A stretch of 20,483 bases of DNA from CAYLKS01 sp964384205 [NCBI: uncultured bacterium] (GTDB lineage: Bacteria > JAGOEH01): the NCBI GenBank assembly GCA_964384205.1, contig CAYLKS010000004.1, positions 85,099 to 105,581 of the forward strand, read 5' to 3'. A program made the translations under genes and the position numbers. The stretch's first letter is position 1; each line of letters opens with the position of its first letter. Positions 8,402 to 17,407 of the stretch are shown piece by piece. Below the pieces are notes generated by a model that was given only the letters and a program-made list of their open reading frames with translations, was not told where the DNA came from and did no database searches.

Positions 8402-10411
8402 ATGGATGAGATAAAAAAAAAAATAGAAAACTTAAGAAAAGAGATTGAATATCATCAGAGGTTATATTATTCTGGCAGACCTGAGATATCAGATAAAGAA
8501 TTTGATAAATTATTCGATCAATTATTGTATCTTGAGGAGAAATATCCAGAATATAAAGATGTTAATTCTCCTACTGCAAGGGTTGGTTCTGATTTAGATA
8601 CATCATTATCAACAGTTGAACATAAAATACCAGTTTTATCTCTTGATAAATGTTATTCTATAGAGGAATTAAATTCTTTTTTGTATAGAACTGCACAGAA
8701 AGTAACCAGAAAGTTTGATATTTCTGTAGAGCAAAAAATAGACGGTATTACGCTGGTTTTATATTATGAGAAGGGTAAGCTTGCTTATGCTGTTACAAGA
8801 GGAAATGGTTTTATTGGCAATGACGTAACATTAAATGCAAGAACCATTAAAGATATACCGTTGGTTTTGCCAATTGATGATGATGTGACGGTTAGGGGAG
8901 AGGTTTATATAAAAAAGAATGATTTTTTAGAAATAAAGAATAGATTTGCGGAATTGGAATATGCGAATCCGAGGAATTTAACTGCTGGTATAATAAGAAG
9001 AAAAAAATCGAAAGAAGTGGCGCAGTATCCATTGCATTATTTTGCTTATGAGGGTATTTTTAGTAATTTGGGTATAAAATCATATAAAAAAGTATTAGAA
9101 GTTTTGCATTCTTATGGTTTTGTTATTAATAAATATACAAAATTTTTTAATATTAGTGAAAGGGATAGGATAGCTTCGTATATTAAGGATCAGATGAAGA
9201 TCAGGGATAAGTTGGAATATGAAATTGATGGATTAGTTATAAAAGTAGATGATCTGGAATTGAGGGAGCAATTAGGCTATACAGGGCATCATCCGAGATG
9301 GGCAATAGCATATAAATTTGAAGCGCCTTTTGCAACAACAATAGTTGAGGATATTATTTTTCAGGTTGGTAGAGGAGGGAGGATTACACCGGTTGCGATT
9401 TTAAAGCCGGTTTATCTCTCAGGATCGACTATATCAAGGGCGACATTACATAATGAAGATTATATAAATATGCTTGAGATAGGAATTGGGGATAAGGTTA
9501 GTATATCGAAGAGAGGAGATGTTATTCCTGCTGTGGAAGAAGTGTTTGAAAAAAATCCAGAGAATTATAATATTGTGCAGTTTCCTGAAAATTGTCCTTC
9601 TTGTGGTTCGCGACTTGTTAAGGATGGAGCACATCATTTTTGTATGAATAAAGATTGTCCTGGTAAAAGATTGAATCAGTTGATTTTTTTTGCAAGTAAG
9701 GGGATGATGGATATTCAGGGGCTTGGAGAAAAAACAATAGAATTATTATTTAAAGAAGGTTTGATAAAAAATATACCTGATTTATATACTTTTGATTATA
9801 GAAAGTTAAAAGATTTTGAAGGATTTAAGGATAAAAAAATCAATAATATAATAGAATCTATAGAGAAAAGTAAGAAAGCACCTTTTAAAGTGGTTCTTGC
9901 AGCACTTGGTTTTAAGGATTTAGGGCCTAAGGTAGTGGAATTGTTGATTGAAGCTGGATTTGATTCTATTGATAAGTTAATAGAAGTTGCTAAAAATAGA
10001 GATTATGAGAAGTTGATTAATATTAATGGTATAGGCGATAAATTGGCAGAGCAGATAATTAATGTTTTTTCGGATAAAGGGAATATAGAATTATTTAATA
10101 AATTAAAAGAGCTTGGATTGAATATGTCAGAAGAAGAGCATGGTAAAGAAGATGATAAAGTAGAAAAAGTTTTTGAGGGAACGCAGTGGGTTATAACAGG
10201 GAGTTTTTCTAATTTTAAACCGCGTGAATTGGCAGCGGAGGAAATTAGAAAAAGAGGAGGCAAAGTTACAAGCACAGTAACTTCAAGGACTACATATCTT
10301 TTAGTTGGTGAAAATCCGGGTAGTAAATTAGAAAAAGCAAGAAAGCTGGGAGTAAAAATTGTTAATGAGGAAGAATTTTTAAATATGTTAAAGGAGAATT
10401 GGAAAGAATGA
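8402..10411 (+). CDS. ligA: NAD-dependent DNA ligase
   Basis: LigA seals nicks in double-stranded DNA using NAD+ in replication and repair. The protein is 669 residues, a full-length bacterial LigA (usually ~660-680). Domains in order: Ia (~1-70, with 'YHQRLYYSG' binding NMN), the nucleotidyltransferase domain with catalytic Lys112 in KIDG (112-115), an OB fold ('[11 protein letters not shown]'), a four-Cys zinc finger ('CPSCGSRL...CMNKDCPG'), helix-hairpin-helix repeats, and a C-terminal BRCT domain ('[10 protein letters not shown]', '[10 protein letters not shown]'). ATG 8402 gives the expected N-terminus but has no Shine-Dalgarno; it lies where transcription should begin. A run of 11 A follows the fourth codon. 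The gene opens the operon ligA-lepA-lepB-hemW and its TGA overlaps the lepA ATG. Confidence 0.98.
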   Translation: MDEIKKKIENLRKEIEYHQRLYYSGRPEISDKEFDKLFDQLLYLEEKYPEYKDVNSPTARVGSDLDTSLSTVEHKIPVLSLDKCYSIEELNSFLYRTAQKVTRKFDISVEQKIDGITLVLYYEKGKLAYAVTRGNGFIGNDVTLNARTIKDIPLVLPIDDDVTVRGEVYIKKNDFLEIKNRFAELEYANPRNLTAGIIRRKKSKEVAQYPLHYFAYEGIFSNLGIKSYKKVLEVLHSYGFVINKYTKFFNISERDRIASYIKDQMKIRDKLEYEIDGLVIKVDDLELREQLGYTGHHPRWAIAYKFEAPFATTIVEDIIFQVGRGGRITPVAILKPVYLSGSTISRATLHNEDYINMLEIGIGDKVSISKRGDVIPAVEEVFEKNPENYNIVQFPENCPSCGSRLVKDGAHHFCMNKDCPGKRLNQLIFFASKGMMDIQGLGEKTIELLFKEGLIKNIPDLYTFDYRKLKDFEGFKDKKINNIIESIEKSKKAPFKVVLAALGFKDLGPKVVELLIEAGFDSIDKLIEVAKNRDYEKLININGIGDKLAEQIINVFSDKGNIELFNKLKELGLNMSEEEHGKEDDKVEKVFEGTQWVITGSFSNFKPRELAAEEIRKRGGKVTSTVTSRTTYLLVGENPGSKLEKARKLGVKIVNEEEFLNMLKENWKE

Positions 10412-12213
10412 TAGAAATAGAGTTAATAAGAAATTTTTCAATAATTGCGCATATAGACCATGGGAAATCTACATTAGCGGATAGGTTGCTTGAATATACT
10501 CATACTGTATCAGAAAGAGAGTTGAAAAATCAAATACTGGATGATATGGATTTGGAAAGAGAAAGAGGGATTACAATAAAGTCTCATGCTATTAGAATGG
10601 AATATAATTATGATGGCAAAATTTATATATTAAATTTAATAGATACACCGGGCCATGTTGATTTTTCGTATGAAGTTAGTCGGGCTCTTGCGGCGTGCGA
10701 AGGTGTTTTATTAGTTGTTGATGCTACACAGGGTGTTGAAGCACAGACAATAAGCACATTATATCAGGCATTAGAACATGATTTGCATATTATACCTGTT
10801 ATAAATAAAATTGATTTGCAGGGAGCGCAGATAGAAGAGGTTAAGCATCAATTAATAGATCTTCTGGGATGTAGTGAGAGTGAAATTATTTTAGTGAGCG
10901 CAAAAACAGGGGTTGGAATTGATAGGTTATTGGAAGAAATTGTGGTGACGATCCCCCCCCCAACAGGAGAGATTGATGCGCCGCTTCAGGCATTAATTTT
11001 TGATTCAGTTTTTGATAATTATAGAGGAGCGATTCCGTATGTTAGGATTTTTAATGGAGAGGTGAAGGCTGGAGATAGAATAGTTATGTTTTCAAATAAT
11101 ATGGAATATGAAGTTGGGGAGGTTGGTTATTTAAGATTGAAGAAGACACCTACTGAAAAATTAATGGCAGGAGAGGTTGGCTATATAGTTGCTAATATAA
11201 AAGATATAGCTAATACCAGAGTTGGAGATACAATAACAATGGTTAATAAGCGGGCAGAAAAGCCGTTGCCAGGATATAGGCCTGCTAAATCTATGGTATT
11301 TGCAGGGATTTTCCCTGTTGTTAGTGAGGAATATGAACTGCTTAAGGAGACATTGGAAAAACTTAGGTTAAATGATGCTTCATTAGTATATGAACCAGAA
11401 ACATCTCAGGCTTTAGGGTTTGGTTTCAGGTGCGGTTTTCTTGGATTGCTTCATATGGAAATTGTGCAGGAGCGACTTTCCAGAGAATATAATATGGAAA
11501 TTATTACTACAGTTCCAAATGTTGAATATATAGTTTATACAAAAAAAGGAGAGAAGATAGTAATAGATAATCCAGCAGATTTACCGGATCCGATTAATAT
11601 TGAGAGAATAGAGGAACCGTATATTAGTGCGCAGATAATAACACCGTCTGAATTTATTGGAAATATAATGAAATTGAGTAATGAGAGAAGAGGAATTCAT
11701 AAGAGCATGGAATATATTGATAGCAATAGGGTTGATATAAAATTTGAATTTCCTTTGAGTGAGGTAGTATTTGATTTTTATGATAAATTGAAGACTATTT
11801 CTAAGGGATATGCTTCATTTGATTATGAATTTTTGGAATATAGGGCATCGAAATTACATAAATTGGATATTTTGATAAATGGAGAACCAGTTGATGCTTT
11901 ATCTATGATTGTACATGCTGATAAGGCATATTTTTGGGGAAGAAAATTGGTGCAGAAATTGAGGAAATTAATCCCGAGACAGCTTTTTGAAGTAGTTATT
12001 CAAGCGGCTATTGGTTCGAAAGTTATTGCAAGAGATTCGGTAAAAGCTTTGAGAAAGAATGTGCTGGCAAAATGTTATGGTGGGGATATTACAAGAAAAA
12101 GGAAATTATTAGAGAAACAAAAAGAGGGTAAAAAACGTATGAAAAGAGTGGGAAAGGTGGAAATTCCTCAAGAAGCCTTTCTTGCTGTTTTAAGTGTTCA
12201 CGATGATAATTGA
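10408..12213 (+). CDS. lepA: Elongation factor 4 (LepA), back-translocating ribosomal GTPase
   Basis: EF4 is a translation GTPase that acts on the ribosome. The product is 601 residues, the normal family length. GTPase motifs: G1 AHIDHGKST (14-22), the G2 region RERGITIKS (51-59), G3 DTPGH (79-83), G4 NKID (133-136) and G5 SAKTG (164-168). The EF-G-like domains and the LepA-specific C-terminal domain follow ('[22 protein letters not shown]', split here only by naming). ATG 10408 is preferred over TTG 10399: AAGGAG at 10391-10396 is 11 nt from this ATG, against only 2 nt from the TTG. It forms an ATGA overlap with the ligA stop, suggesting translational coupling. A nine-C homopolymer encodes Pro183-185 of the conserved IPPP after G5. 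Confidence 0.98.
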   Translation: MIEIELIRNFSIIAHIDHGKSTLADRLLEYTHTVSERELKNQILDDMDLERERGITIKSHAIRMEYNYDGKIYILNLIDTPGHVDFSYEVSRALAACEGVLLVVDATQGVEAQTISTLYQALEHDLHIIPVINKIDLQGAQIEEVKHQLIDLLGCSESEIILVSAKTGVGIDRLLEEIVVTIPPPTGEIDAPLQALIFDSVFDNYRGAIPYVRIFNGEVKAGDRIVMFSNNMEYEVGEVGYLRLKKTPTEKLMAGEVGYIVANIKDIANTRVGDTITMVNKRAEKPLPGYRPAKSMVFAGIFPVVSEEYELLKETLEKLRLNDASLVYEPETSQALGFGFRCGFLGLLHMEIVQERLSREYNMEIITTVPNVEYIVYTKKGEKIVIDNPADLPDPINIERIEEPYISAQIITPSEFIGNIMKLSNERRGIHKSMEYIDSNRVDIKFEFPLSEVVFDFYDKLKTISKGYASFDYEFLEYRASKLHKLDILINGEPVDALSMIVHADKAYFWGRKLVQKLRKLIPRQLFEVVIQAAIGSKVIARDSVKALRKNVLAKCYGGDITRKRKLLEKQKEGKKRMKRVGKVEIPQEAFLAVLSVHDDN

Positions 12214-12235
12214 ATATAAATAAAGGAGAAGATTA

Positions 12236-12934
12236 ATGGATTGGAAAACGTTAAAAAAGAAATTAATAAAAGAACCGGATCCAAAGAAAAAGAATATGAC
12301 ATTTAAGGAAAAGGTTATAGATAATATAAAAGGATTCGGTTGGGCTTTAATAGTTGCTTTGCTTATTAAAACTTTTATAATTGAGGCGACAACAGTTCCA
12401 ACAGGAAGTATGGAAGATACAATTTTACCGGGAGATTTTCTTTTTATCAATAAATTTATTTATGGAGCAACAGTTCCATTTATAAATAAAAAATTACCTT
12501 CATTAAGAAAACCCAGAAGAGGAGATATTGTAGTATTTAAATACCCGGTAGATCCGTCTTTGAATTTTGTAAAAAGATGTGTTGCAGTTGGTGGGGATAC
12601 TGTTCAGGTAATTAATAAAAATCTTTATATAAATGGTAAATTTGTTCCTTTGCCGAGATATGGTAAACATTCTGATAATAGAATTTATCCGGCAGAGGTA
12701 ACTCCGAGAGATAATTTTGGACCTTTTGTTGTTCCGGCAAATCATTATTTTATGATGGGTGATAATAGGGATAATAGTAATGATAGTAGATTCTGGGGAC
12801 CTGTACCTGATAGTTTGATTAGAGGAGAAGCATTAATTATTTATTGGTCATGGAATAAAGAAATACCTTTTTGGGAACCTATTAGAAAAGTTTCTTCTAT
12901 TAGATGGCGAAGAATCGGTAAATTTGTGCATTGA
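12236..12934 (+). CDS. lepB: Signal peptidase I
   Basis: SPase I cleaves signal peptides of exported proteins at the outer face of the inner membrane. The protein has 232 residues. A basic cytoplasmic N-terminus precedes one membrane helix at ~33-50. The catalytic Ser58 lies in 'VPTGSME' and the general-base Lys113 in 'NFVKRCVAV'. The box with GDNRDNSNDSRFWGPV is intact. AAGGAG stands 7 nt before ATG 12236. The gene is 22 nt after lepA, an order conserved in many bacteria, and its TGA overlaps the TTG start of hemW. The two secreted proteins at 1-8214 are plausible substrates, together with the rest of the exported proteome (inference). Confidence 0.97.
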   Translation: MDWKTLKKKLIKEPDPKKKNMTFKEKVIDNIKGFGWALIVALLIKTFIIEATTVPTGSMEDTILPGDFLFINKFIYGATVPFINKKLPSLRKPRRGDIVVFKYPVDPSLNFVKRCVAVGGDTVQVINKNLYINGKFVPLPRYGKHSDNRIYPAEVTPRDNFGPFVVPANHYFMMGDNRDNSNDSRFWGPVPDSLIRGEALIIYWSWNKEIPFWEPIRKVSSIRWRRIGKFVH

Positions 12935-14088
12935 AGAAAAAACTTTTTCTATATATACATATTCCTTTTTGTTCAGTAAAGTGTGGTTATTGCCATTTTT
13001 ATTCTATTGATAAAAATATTAATTTATATTTTGAGGCATATTATAATGCACTAATAAAGCAGATAAATTATTATAAGACAAATTTTGATTTAGATAGTTT
13101 TTCTTTAAAATCAATTTATTTTGGGGGAGGCACTCCCTCTCTTTTCCCTGTAAAATATATTTTTAAATTGATAGATTATATTTTTAATGTTTTTTACATA
13201 GATAATAATATAGAAATTACACTTGAAGCAAATCCTGAAACATTAACATTAAATAAGGTTTTGGAGTATAAGAAAATTGGGATAGGGCGGATTAGTATAG
13301 GCATTCAGTCTTTTGTTGAAAGATTTAGAAAAATTTTGAGTAGAAATTCAAGTAATTCTGCAATTTTTAGTAGTATTTATTTAGTTAGGAAGTATTTTGA
13401 AAATTTTAATATTGATTTGATTTATAGTATTCCTTTTCAGAATACAGAAGATTTAGAGAAGGAATTTTTATTTATAGATAAAATTGAGCCGCCTCATATT
13501 TCTTATTATGGGTTGATATATGATAATGATACAAAATTTTATAAAAGATATCAGAGATTTTTTGAAGATTTGCAGTATGAACAAAAATTTTCTGATTTGT
13601 ATTTGAATATTTGTTCTTTTTTAGAAAGTAGGGGATATGCGCATTATGAAATTTCTAATTTTGCAAAATCAGGTTTTGAAAGTAAGCATAATATAGCGTA
13701 TTGGGAATTTTATGAATACATTGGGCTTGGTGCTTCTGCATCATCATTTTTTTATAATAAAAGATATAAAAATCAGGTTAATATTATAAATTTTTTAAAG
13801 TATCCTTTATTATTTATAGAAGATATTCATAATAATGAAGATTTTTTATTAGAGAAAATATTTTTATCATTAAGATATTATAAAGGGCTTGATTTAGATA
13901 AATTCAAGATTAAAGATTTTGTATTGGAGAATATTCCTAAACAATATTTTCAGATAGATGGGAGATTTTTAAAGTTAACGAATAAAGGCTATTTAGTATC
14001 TGATGAAATTTCTATAATGATTTTTAATTATATTATTGATAATAATAATAAGGATTATTTTTTAGATATAATAACCCATCCTCTGTAG
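12931..14088 (+). CDS. hemW: HemW-type radical SAM heme chaperone (HemN-like family)
   Basis: The protein has 385 residues, normal for HemW. The radical SAM cluster motif CxxxCxxC uses Cys14, Cys18 and Cys21 in 'PFCSVKCGYC'. The usual Asp of the following 'CDF' is His22 here. Other family marks are GGGTPS, EANPETLT, 'SIGIQSF' and 'HNIAYWEFYEYIGLGASASS', typical of HemW and absent from true coproporphyrinogen dehydrogenase HemN, which also has a further Cys after the cluster motif. HemW binds heme and is thought to deliver it to respiratory enzymes; older annotations call it coproporphyrinogen III oxidase. The start is TTG 12931, overlapping the lepB TGA (TTGA). No Shine-Dalgarno is evident, so it probably depends on coupling. 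Its last 34 bp overlap the opposing methyltransferase gene. Confidence 0.93.
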   Translation: MKKKLFLYIHIPFCSVKCGYCHFYSIDKNINLYFEAYYNALIKQINYYKTNFDLDSFSLKSIYFGGGTPSLFPVKYIFKLIDYIFNVFYIDNNIEITLEANPETLTLNKVLEYKKIGIGRISIGIQSFVERFRKILSRNSSNSAIFSSIYLVRKYFENFNIDLIYSIPFQNTEDLEKEFLFIDKIEPPHISYYGLIYDNDTKFYKRYQRFFEDLQYEQKFSDLYLNICSFLESRGYAHYEISNFAKSGFESKHNIAYWEFYEYIGLGASASSFFYNKRYKNQVNIINFLKYPLLFIEDIHNNEDFLLEKIFLSLRYYKGLDLDKFKIKDFVLENIPKQYFQIDGRFLKLTNKGYLVSDEISIMIFNYIIDNNNKDYFLDIITHPL

Positions 14089-14870
14089 TTATGGATTTTT
14101 TTCACTCTAAAACCACATTTTTCAAGCAGGTTGATAGCTTCTTTTTTAGTATATCTTTTTTCAACAGGTGGCGAGAATCTATCAAAAAGATCAGAGATTA
14201 TTGTTGTAATGTTTAATGTATGGTGGTAAGGGAATTTTTCGTATATTGACTTTAATCCTGCTATTTTGAAAATATGAGATGGAATTGTAAGAAAAATATA
14301 TACTGGAACGCTTAGAAAGATACATGTAAGGTATAATATTTGGGGAGGAAAATTTTTTAGAATATTTCTGAATAAGTTTACTATTTGAAGAATATAATGT
14401 TTTATTGGAGATTTTTCTTTTAGATTTTCGTAAAGATAAATAATAAAGTATCCATTTTTTTTAAGAATTTGATAGAGTTCTTTTATAGCTTTTTCAGTAT
14501 CTTTGATATGATGGAGTACGCCAAAACTATATATTACATCAAAAGAATTTTTTTTAAGTGGGATTTGTAAAAGATTTGCTTGTATAAAGGCTTTATTAGA
14601 GTAATCTTTTGTATTTTTTTTTGCTACAAAAACCGCATCAGAGAGATCGAGACCCACAAGAAATAAAGTGTGTTTTATCCATTTTAGCATATCAGCACCA
14701 CCACCACAACCAGCATCTAAGACATATTTGGGGTTATTGTTTAAGATATCGTTAAACCATTTATAATAATTATATGAATCTTTTTCCCAATTATTTTGTA
14801 CTTCTTTTTGTCCGAATTTTTTCCAGGCAAAAGAAAAAACCTGTTTAGTTTTTTGTTCAATTTTATTCAT
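14055..14870 (-). CDS. Class I SAM-dependent methyltransferase
   Basis: The protein has 271 residues. The SAM-binding motif I is VLDAGCGGGAD (50-60), then 'GLDLS' (73-77), and motif IV/post-I 'FDVIYSFGVLHHI' (110-122), typical of Methyltransf_11/UbiE-like enzymes. The N-terminus ('FAWKKFG') and the C-terminal 'FSPP...GF' tail resemble small-molecule or glycan methyltransferases found next to polysaccharide genes. A hydrophobic stretch at ~176-198 could contact the membrane. The substrate is unknown. It is divergent from the sugar-phosphate transferase gene, which supports a glycan or lipid-linked sugar role (inference). ATG 14870 lacks a Shine-Dalgarno and has TTGACA 29 nt upstream. The 3' end runs 34 bp into hemW on the other strand. 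Confidence 0.9.
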   Translation of the reverse strand: MNKIEQKTKQVFSFAWKKFGQKEVQNNWEKDSYNYYKWFNDILNNNPKYVLDAGCGGGADMLKWIKHTLFLVGLDLSDAVFVAKKNTKDYSNKAFIQANLLQIPLKKNSFDVIYSFGVLHHIKDTEKAIKELYQILKKNGYFIIYLYENLKEKSPIKHYILQIVNLFRNILKNFPPQILYLTCIFLSVPVYIFLTIPSHIFKIAGLKSIYEKFPYHHTLNITTIISDLFDRFSPPVEKRYTKKEAINLLEKCGFRVKKIHNYRGWVIISKK

Positions 14871-15005
14871 GTATATAAAATCTATAATTTTGAGGTATTT
14901 GTCAAGTGTTTTTGCCTTTTATTTTTTTCACTATTTTTTTAAAATTTATTGTTATGTTTTTATTAATTATTGCTAAATTTTATAAAAAATATTATTATAC
15001 AATTG
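14871..15005. promoter_or_regulatory. Divergent intergenic region with two candidate leaderless promoters
   Basis: On - , TTGACA at 14905-14900 is followed after 15 nt by TAGATT (14884-14879) and 8 nt later by the methyltransferase ATG. On +, TTGCTA at 14970-14975 and TATTAT at 14993-14998 have an ideal 17-nt spacer, and the ATG of the next gene starts 7 nt after the -10. Neither ATG has a Shine-Dalgarno, so both mRNAs may be leaderless. The rest is AT-rich without visible structure. Confidence 0.5.
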
Positions 15006-16316
15006 ATGAAAATTGAAAAACAATTATTTATACGCTATATTATTGATAGCTTTTTATATTTAATATCTTTTGGATTTGCTTTTTATATAAGATTTTTTAC
15101 AAGTATTTTTGGTAAACCGCCAATTGATATATTTATGATGAAAAGCTATTTTATAACTATTTTAATATTTCTACCTATTTATTTAATAATTCTTTCTTTT
15201 TTTGATATATATGAAATATTTTATAAATATTCTTTTATAGAAATTTTTAGAAATAGATTTAAAGGGGTTACAGCTTCTCTTACTATATTTTTTGCTGCCA
15301 GTTTTTTTATCCGTTCTTTTTCCTATTCTCGATTAACATTCATATTAATATGGATATTTTTAACAATCATTCCTTCGGTAATTCAATATTGTTTAGTTCA
15401 ATATTATTTGTATACTAATTTTCTTTTTATAATAAATAAAGATAGAAAAGAAATGATAAAAAATAAATTACACATATTTAAAGAAATTATATATGTGGAT
15501 AATATAAAAAAAGAGGATATTGAAAAATTAATAAAACAGAGACAGCCCCATTACTTATTTTTAATTTTAGAGGATATTACAAATATTAATATTAACGAAA
15601 TTAATAGTTTATCTACTTTTTATAATTGTAAACTTTGTTTAATCCCGGAGCTATCATTAAAATTTCCTATAAATATGAAAAAGAAATCATTTGATTCAAT
15701 AATATATTTTGTTTTCGAATTAAATATTTTGAAGAAACATAATATCATTATAAAGAGAAGTTTTGATATTATAATTTCATTAGTATCTTTAATAATTTTT
15801 TCTCCCTTGTTTTTATTAATTTCTATTGCTTTATTTTTTGAAGAGCGACAAATTTTTTATTTGCAGGATAGAATTGGCAAAAATGGTAAAATATTTAAAA
15901 TAATAAAATTTCGAACTATGAGAAAAGATGCTGAAAAACAAACAGGGCCTATCTGGGCAAAAGAAAATGATCCTCGAACAACAAAAATAGGAAGAATTTT
16001 AAGAAGTTTAAGTTTGGATGAAATACCGCAGTTTATTAATATATTACAAGGGGAAATGAGTCTTATTGGGCCTCGACCGGAAAGGCCTTTTTTTGTAAAA
16101 GAGTTTCAGCAGCAATTACCGAATTATAATTATAGACATATTGTAAAGCCAGGTCTTACAGGTTGGGCACAGGTTAATGGTTTACGTGGTAATACATCTA
16201 TTGAAAAACGCCTTGAATATGATCTTTATTATATCTATAATTTTACATGGTATTTAGAATTTAAAATATTATTCAAAACTATAATGGAATTTTTATTCCA
16301 TAAAACGGCGTACTGA
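15006..16316 (+). CDS. Polyprenyl-phosphate sugar-phosphate transferase (WbaP/exopolysaccharide initiator type)
   Basis: This membrane enzyme is expected to transfer a sugar-1-phosphate from a nucleotide sugar to undecaprenyl phosphate, the first step of an exopolysaccharide, capsule or O-antigen. It has 436 residues. Membrane segments lie at ~11-33, 44-68 and 90-130, followed by a cytoplasmic central domain and the conserved catalytic domain from ~250: 'KRSFDIIISLV', a Ser-Pro break in the membrane helix (~265-267), 'KFRTM' (301-305), the catalytic Asp338-Glu339 pair in SLDEIPQ, 'GPRPER' (355-360) and 'KPGLTGWAQV' (381-390). The central domain lacks a clear GxG nucleotide-binding loop. ATG 15006 is chosen over the TTG at 14970, which coincides with the -35 box. 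Its TGA overlaps the next ATG by 1 nt. The sugar is not predictable. Confidence 0.94.
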   Translation: MKIEKQLFIRYIIDSFLYLISFGFAFYIRFFTSIFGKPPIDIFMMKSYFITILIFLPIYLIILSFFDIYEIFYKYSFIEIFRNRFKGVTASLTIFFAASFFIRSFSYSRLTFILIWIFLTIIPSVIQYCLVQYYLYTNFLFIINKDRKEMIKNKLHIFKEIIYVDNIKKEDIEKLIKQRQPHYLFLILEDITNININEINSLSTFYNCKLCLIPELSLKFPINMKKKSFDSIIYFVFELNILKKHNIIIKRSFDIIISLVSLIIFSPLFLLISIALFFEERQIFYLQDRIGKNGKIFKIIKFRTMRKDAEKQTGPIWAKENDPRTTKIGRILRSLSLDEIPQFINILQGEMSLIGPRPERPFFVKEFQQQLPNYNYRHIVKPGLTGWAQVNGLRGNTSIEKRLEYDLYYIYNFTWYLEFKILFKTIMEFLFHKTAY

Positions 16317-17407
16317 TGAAAAAGATAATAATTTTTTCTCCCAATAGTGGATGGGGAGGTGGAGAAAAAAGTTTATATAATTTTTTAATAAAATTTAAAA
16401 ATAATGAAAATTTTCAAATATATTTAATACTTCCAGAATACGATGAAAGGTTGAACTTCTCACAAATAAAATCATATTATTATCCAGTGACATATCTAAT
16501 AAATTATAGAAAAGTGAAAAATGTAAAGTATATTAGAAATTTTATAAAAATTATAAAACTTATAAAAAATATCAAACCAGATTATTTTTATTTTAATGGC
16601 CTTTATAAATCAGAACTGCTTATTTTATTGATAAAAATGTTATTTCCAGAGTTGATAATAATTTTACATATTAGAAATATATTTTTTAAAATGCCTTTTT
16701 ATAGATTTTTAGCTATACGCATAAGTAATAAAAAGATATTTATTTCAAAGTTTGTAAAACAGAGTTTTAAAAAATCATTACAAGAAAATTCAAAAGTTAT
16801 TTATAATATTCAAAACGAGATTATTGAAACAGATAATATTCCATTTTATAATAAAACGAAATATCAAATAGGTATTTTTAGTAGAATATCCCCAGAGAAA
16901 GGACAACTGGATTTTATACAAATAGCAAAAAAAGTTATAGATTCGTCAAAAAATTTTATGTTTAATATATATGGAAGTACTCTTTATGGATCTGAAGATT
17001 ATTATAAAAAGTTGGAAAAATATATAAAAGAGCATAAAATAGAGTCCTATATTAAATTTCATGGATACAAAAAAAATATATTAGAGGAAATTTTGAAAAA
17101 TGATGCTATATTAGTTTGTTCGCATTTTGAACCTTTTGGTAGAGTTATTATAGAAGCAATGGCTTGTGGCAGGATTGTGTTATCCTATGACTATGGTGGG
17201 CCATCGGAAATTATAAAAAATGGTTTCAATGGTTTTTTAATTGAGTACAAGAATATCGATGGATTTGCGAAGCGGTTATTATCTATTCCTTCTTTGCCGG
17301 CATCTACATTAATCGAAATTTATCAAAATTCTATAAATACTGTAAAAAGTAAATATAATTATGATAGCTTTTATAGATTATTCAAAGAATTGTTGAATGG
17401 AGATTAA
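16316..17407 (+). CDS. GT4-family glycosyltransferase
   Basis: The protein has 363 residues. The N-terminal GT-B domain starts with 'NSGWGGGEKSL' (10-20), the Gly-rich acceptor/donor loop of GT4 enzymes. The C-terminal Glycos_transf_1 domain begins near 183 ('IGIFSRISPEKGQLDF') and carries the EX7E motif Glu272 to Glu280 in 'EPFGRVIIE', then 'GGPSEIIKNGFNG'. It should retain configuration at the transferred sugar and act on the cytoplasmic face on the lipid-linked product of the preceding enzyme (inference from the TGATG overlap and shared operon). Donor and acceptor are unknown. Base composition is extremely AT-rich. Its TAA abuts the stop of the opposing kinase gene with no gap and no visible terminator. 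Confidence 0.93.
   Translation: MKKIIIFSPNSGWGGGEKSLYNFLIKFKNNENFQIYLILPEYDERLNFSQIKSYYYPVTYLINYRKVKNVKYIRNFIKIIKLIKNIKPDYFYFNGLYKSELLILLIKMLFPELIIILHIRNIFFKMPFYRFLAIRISNKKIFISKFVKQSFKKSLQENSKVIYNIQNEIIETDNIPFYNKTKYQIGIFSRISPEKGQLDFIQIAKKVIDSSKNFMFNIYGSTLYGSEDYYKKLEKYIKEHKIESYIKFHGYKKNILEEILKNDAILVCSHFEPFGRVIIEAMACGRIVLSYDYGGPSEIIKNGFNGFLIEYKNIDGFAKRLLSIPSLPASTLIEIYQNSINTVKSKYNYDSFYRLFKELLNGD

Noticed and set aside
10399-10407. TTG start of lepA
   Set aside because: The Shine-Dalgarno would be 2 nt away; ATG 10408 has better spacing and gives the family-typical N-terminus and length.
12931-14088. Coproporphyrinogen III dehydrogenase HemN
   Set aside because: The HNxxYW motif, the ~385-residue length and the lack of the extra Cys after the cluster motif fit HemW.
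14970-15005. TTG start of the sugar-phosphate transferase
   Set aside because: The TTG is part of the likely -35 box, no Shine-Dalgarno precedes it, and ATG 15006 gives a normal N-terminus.
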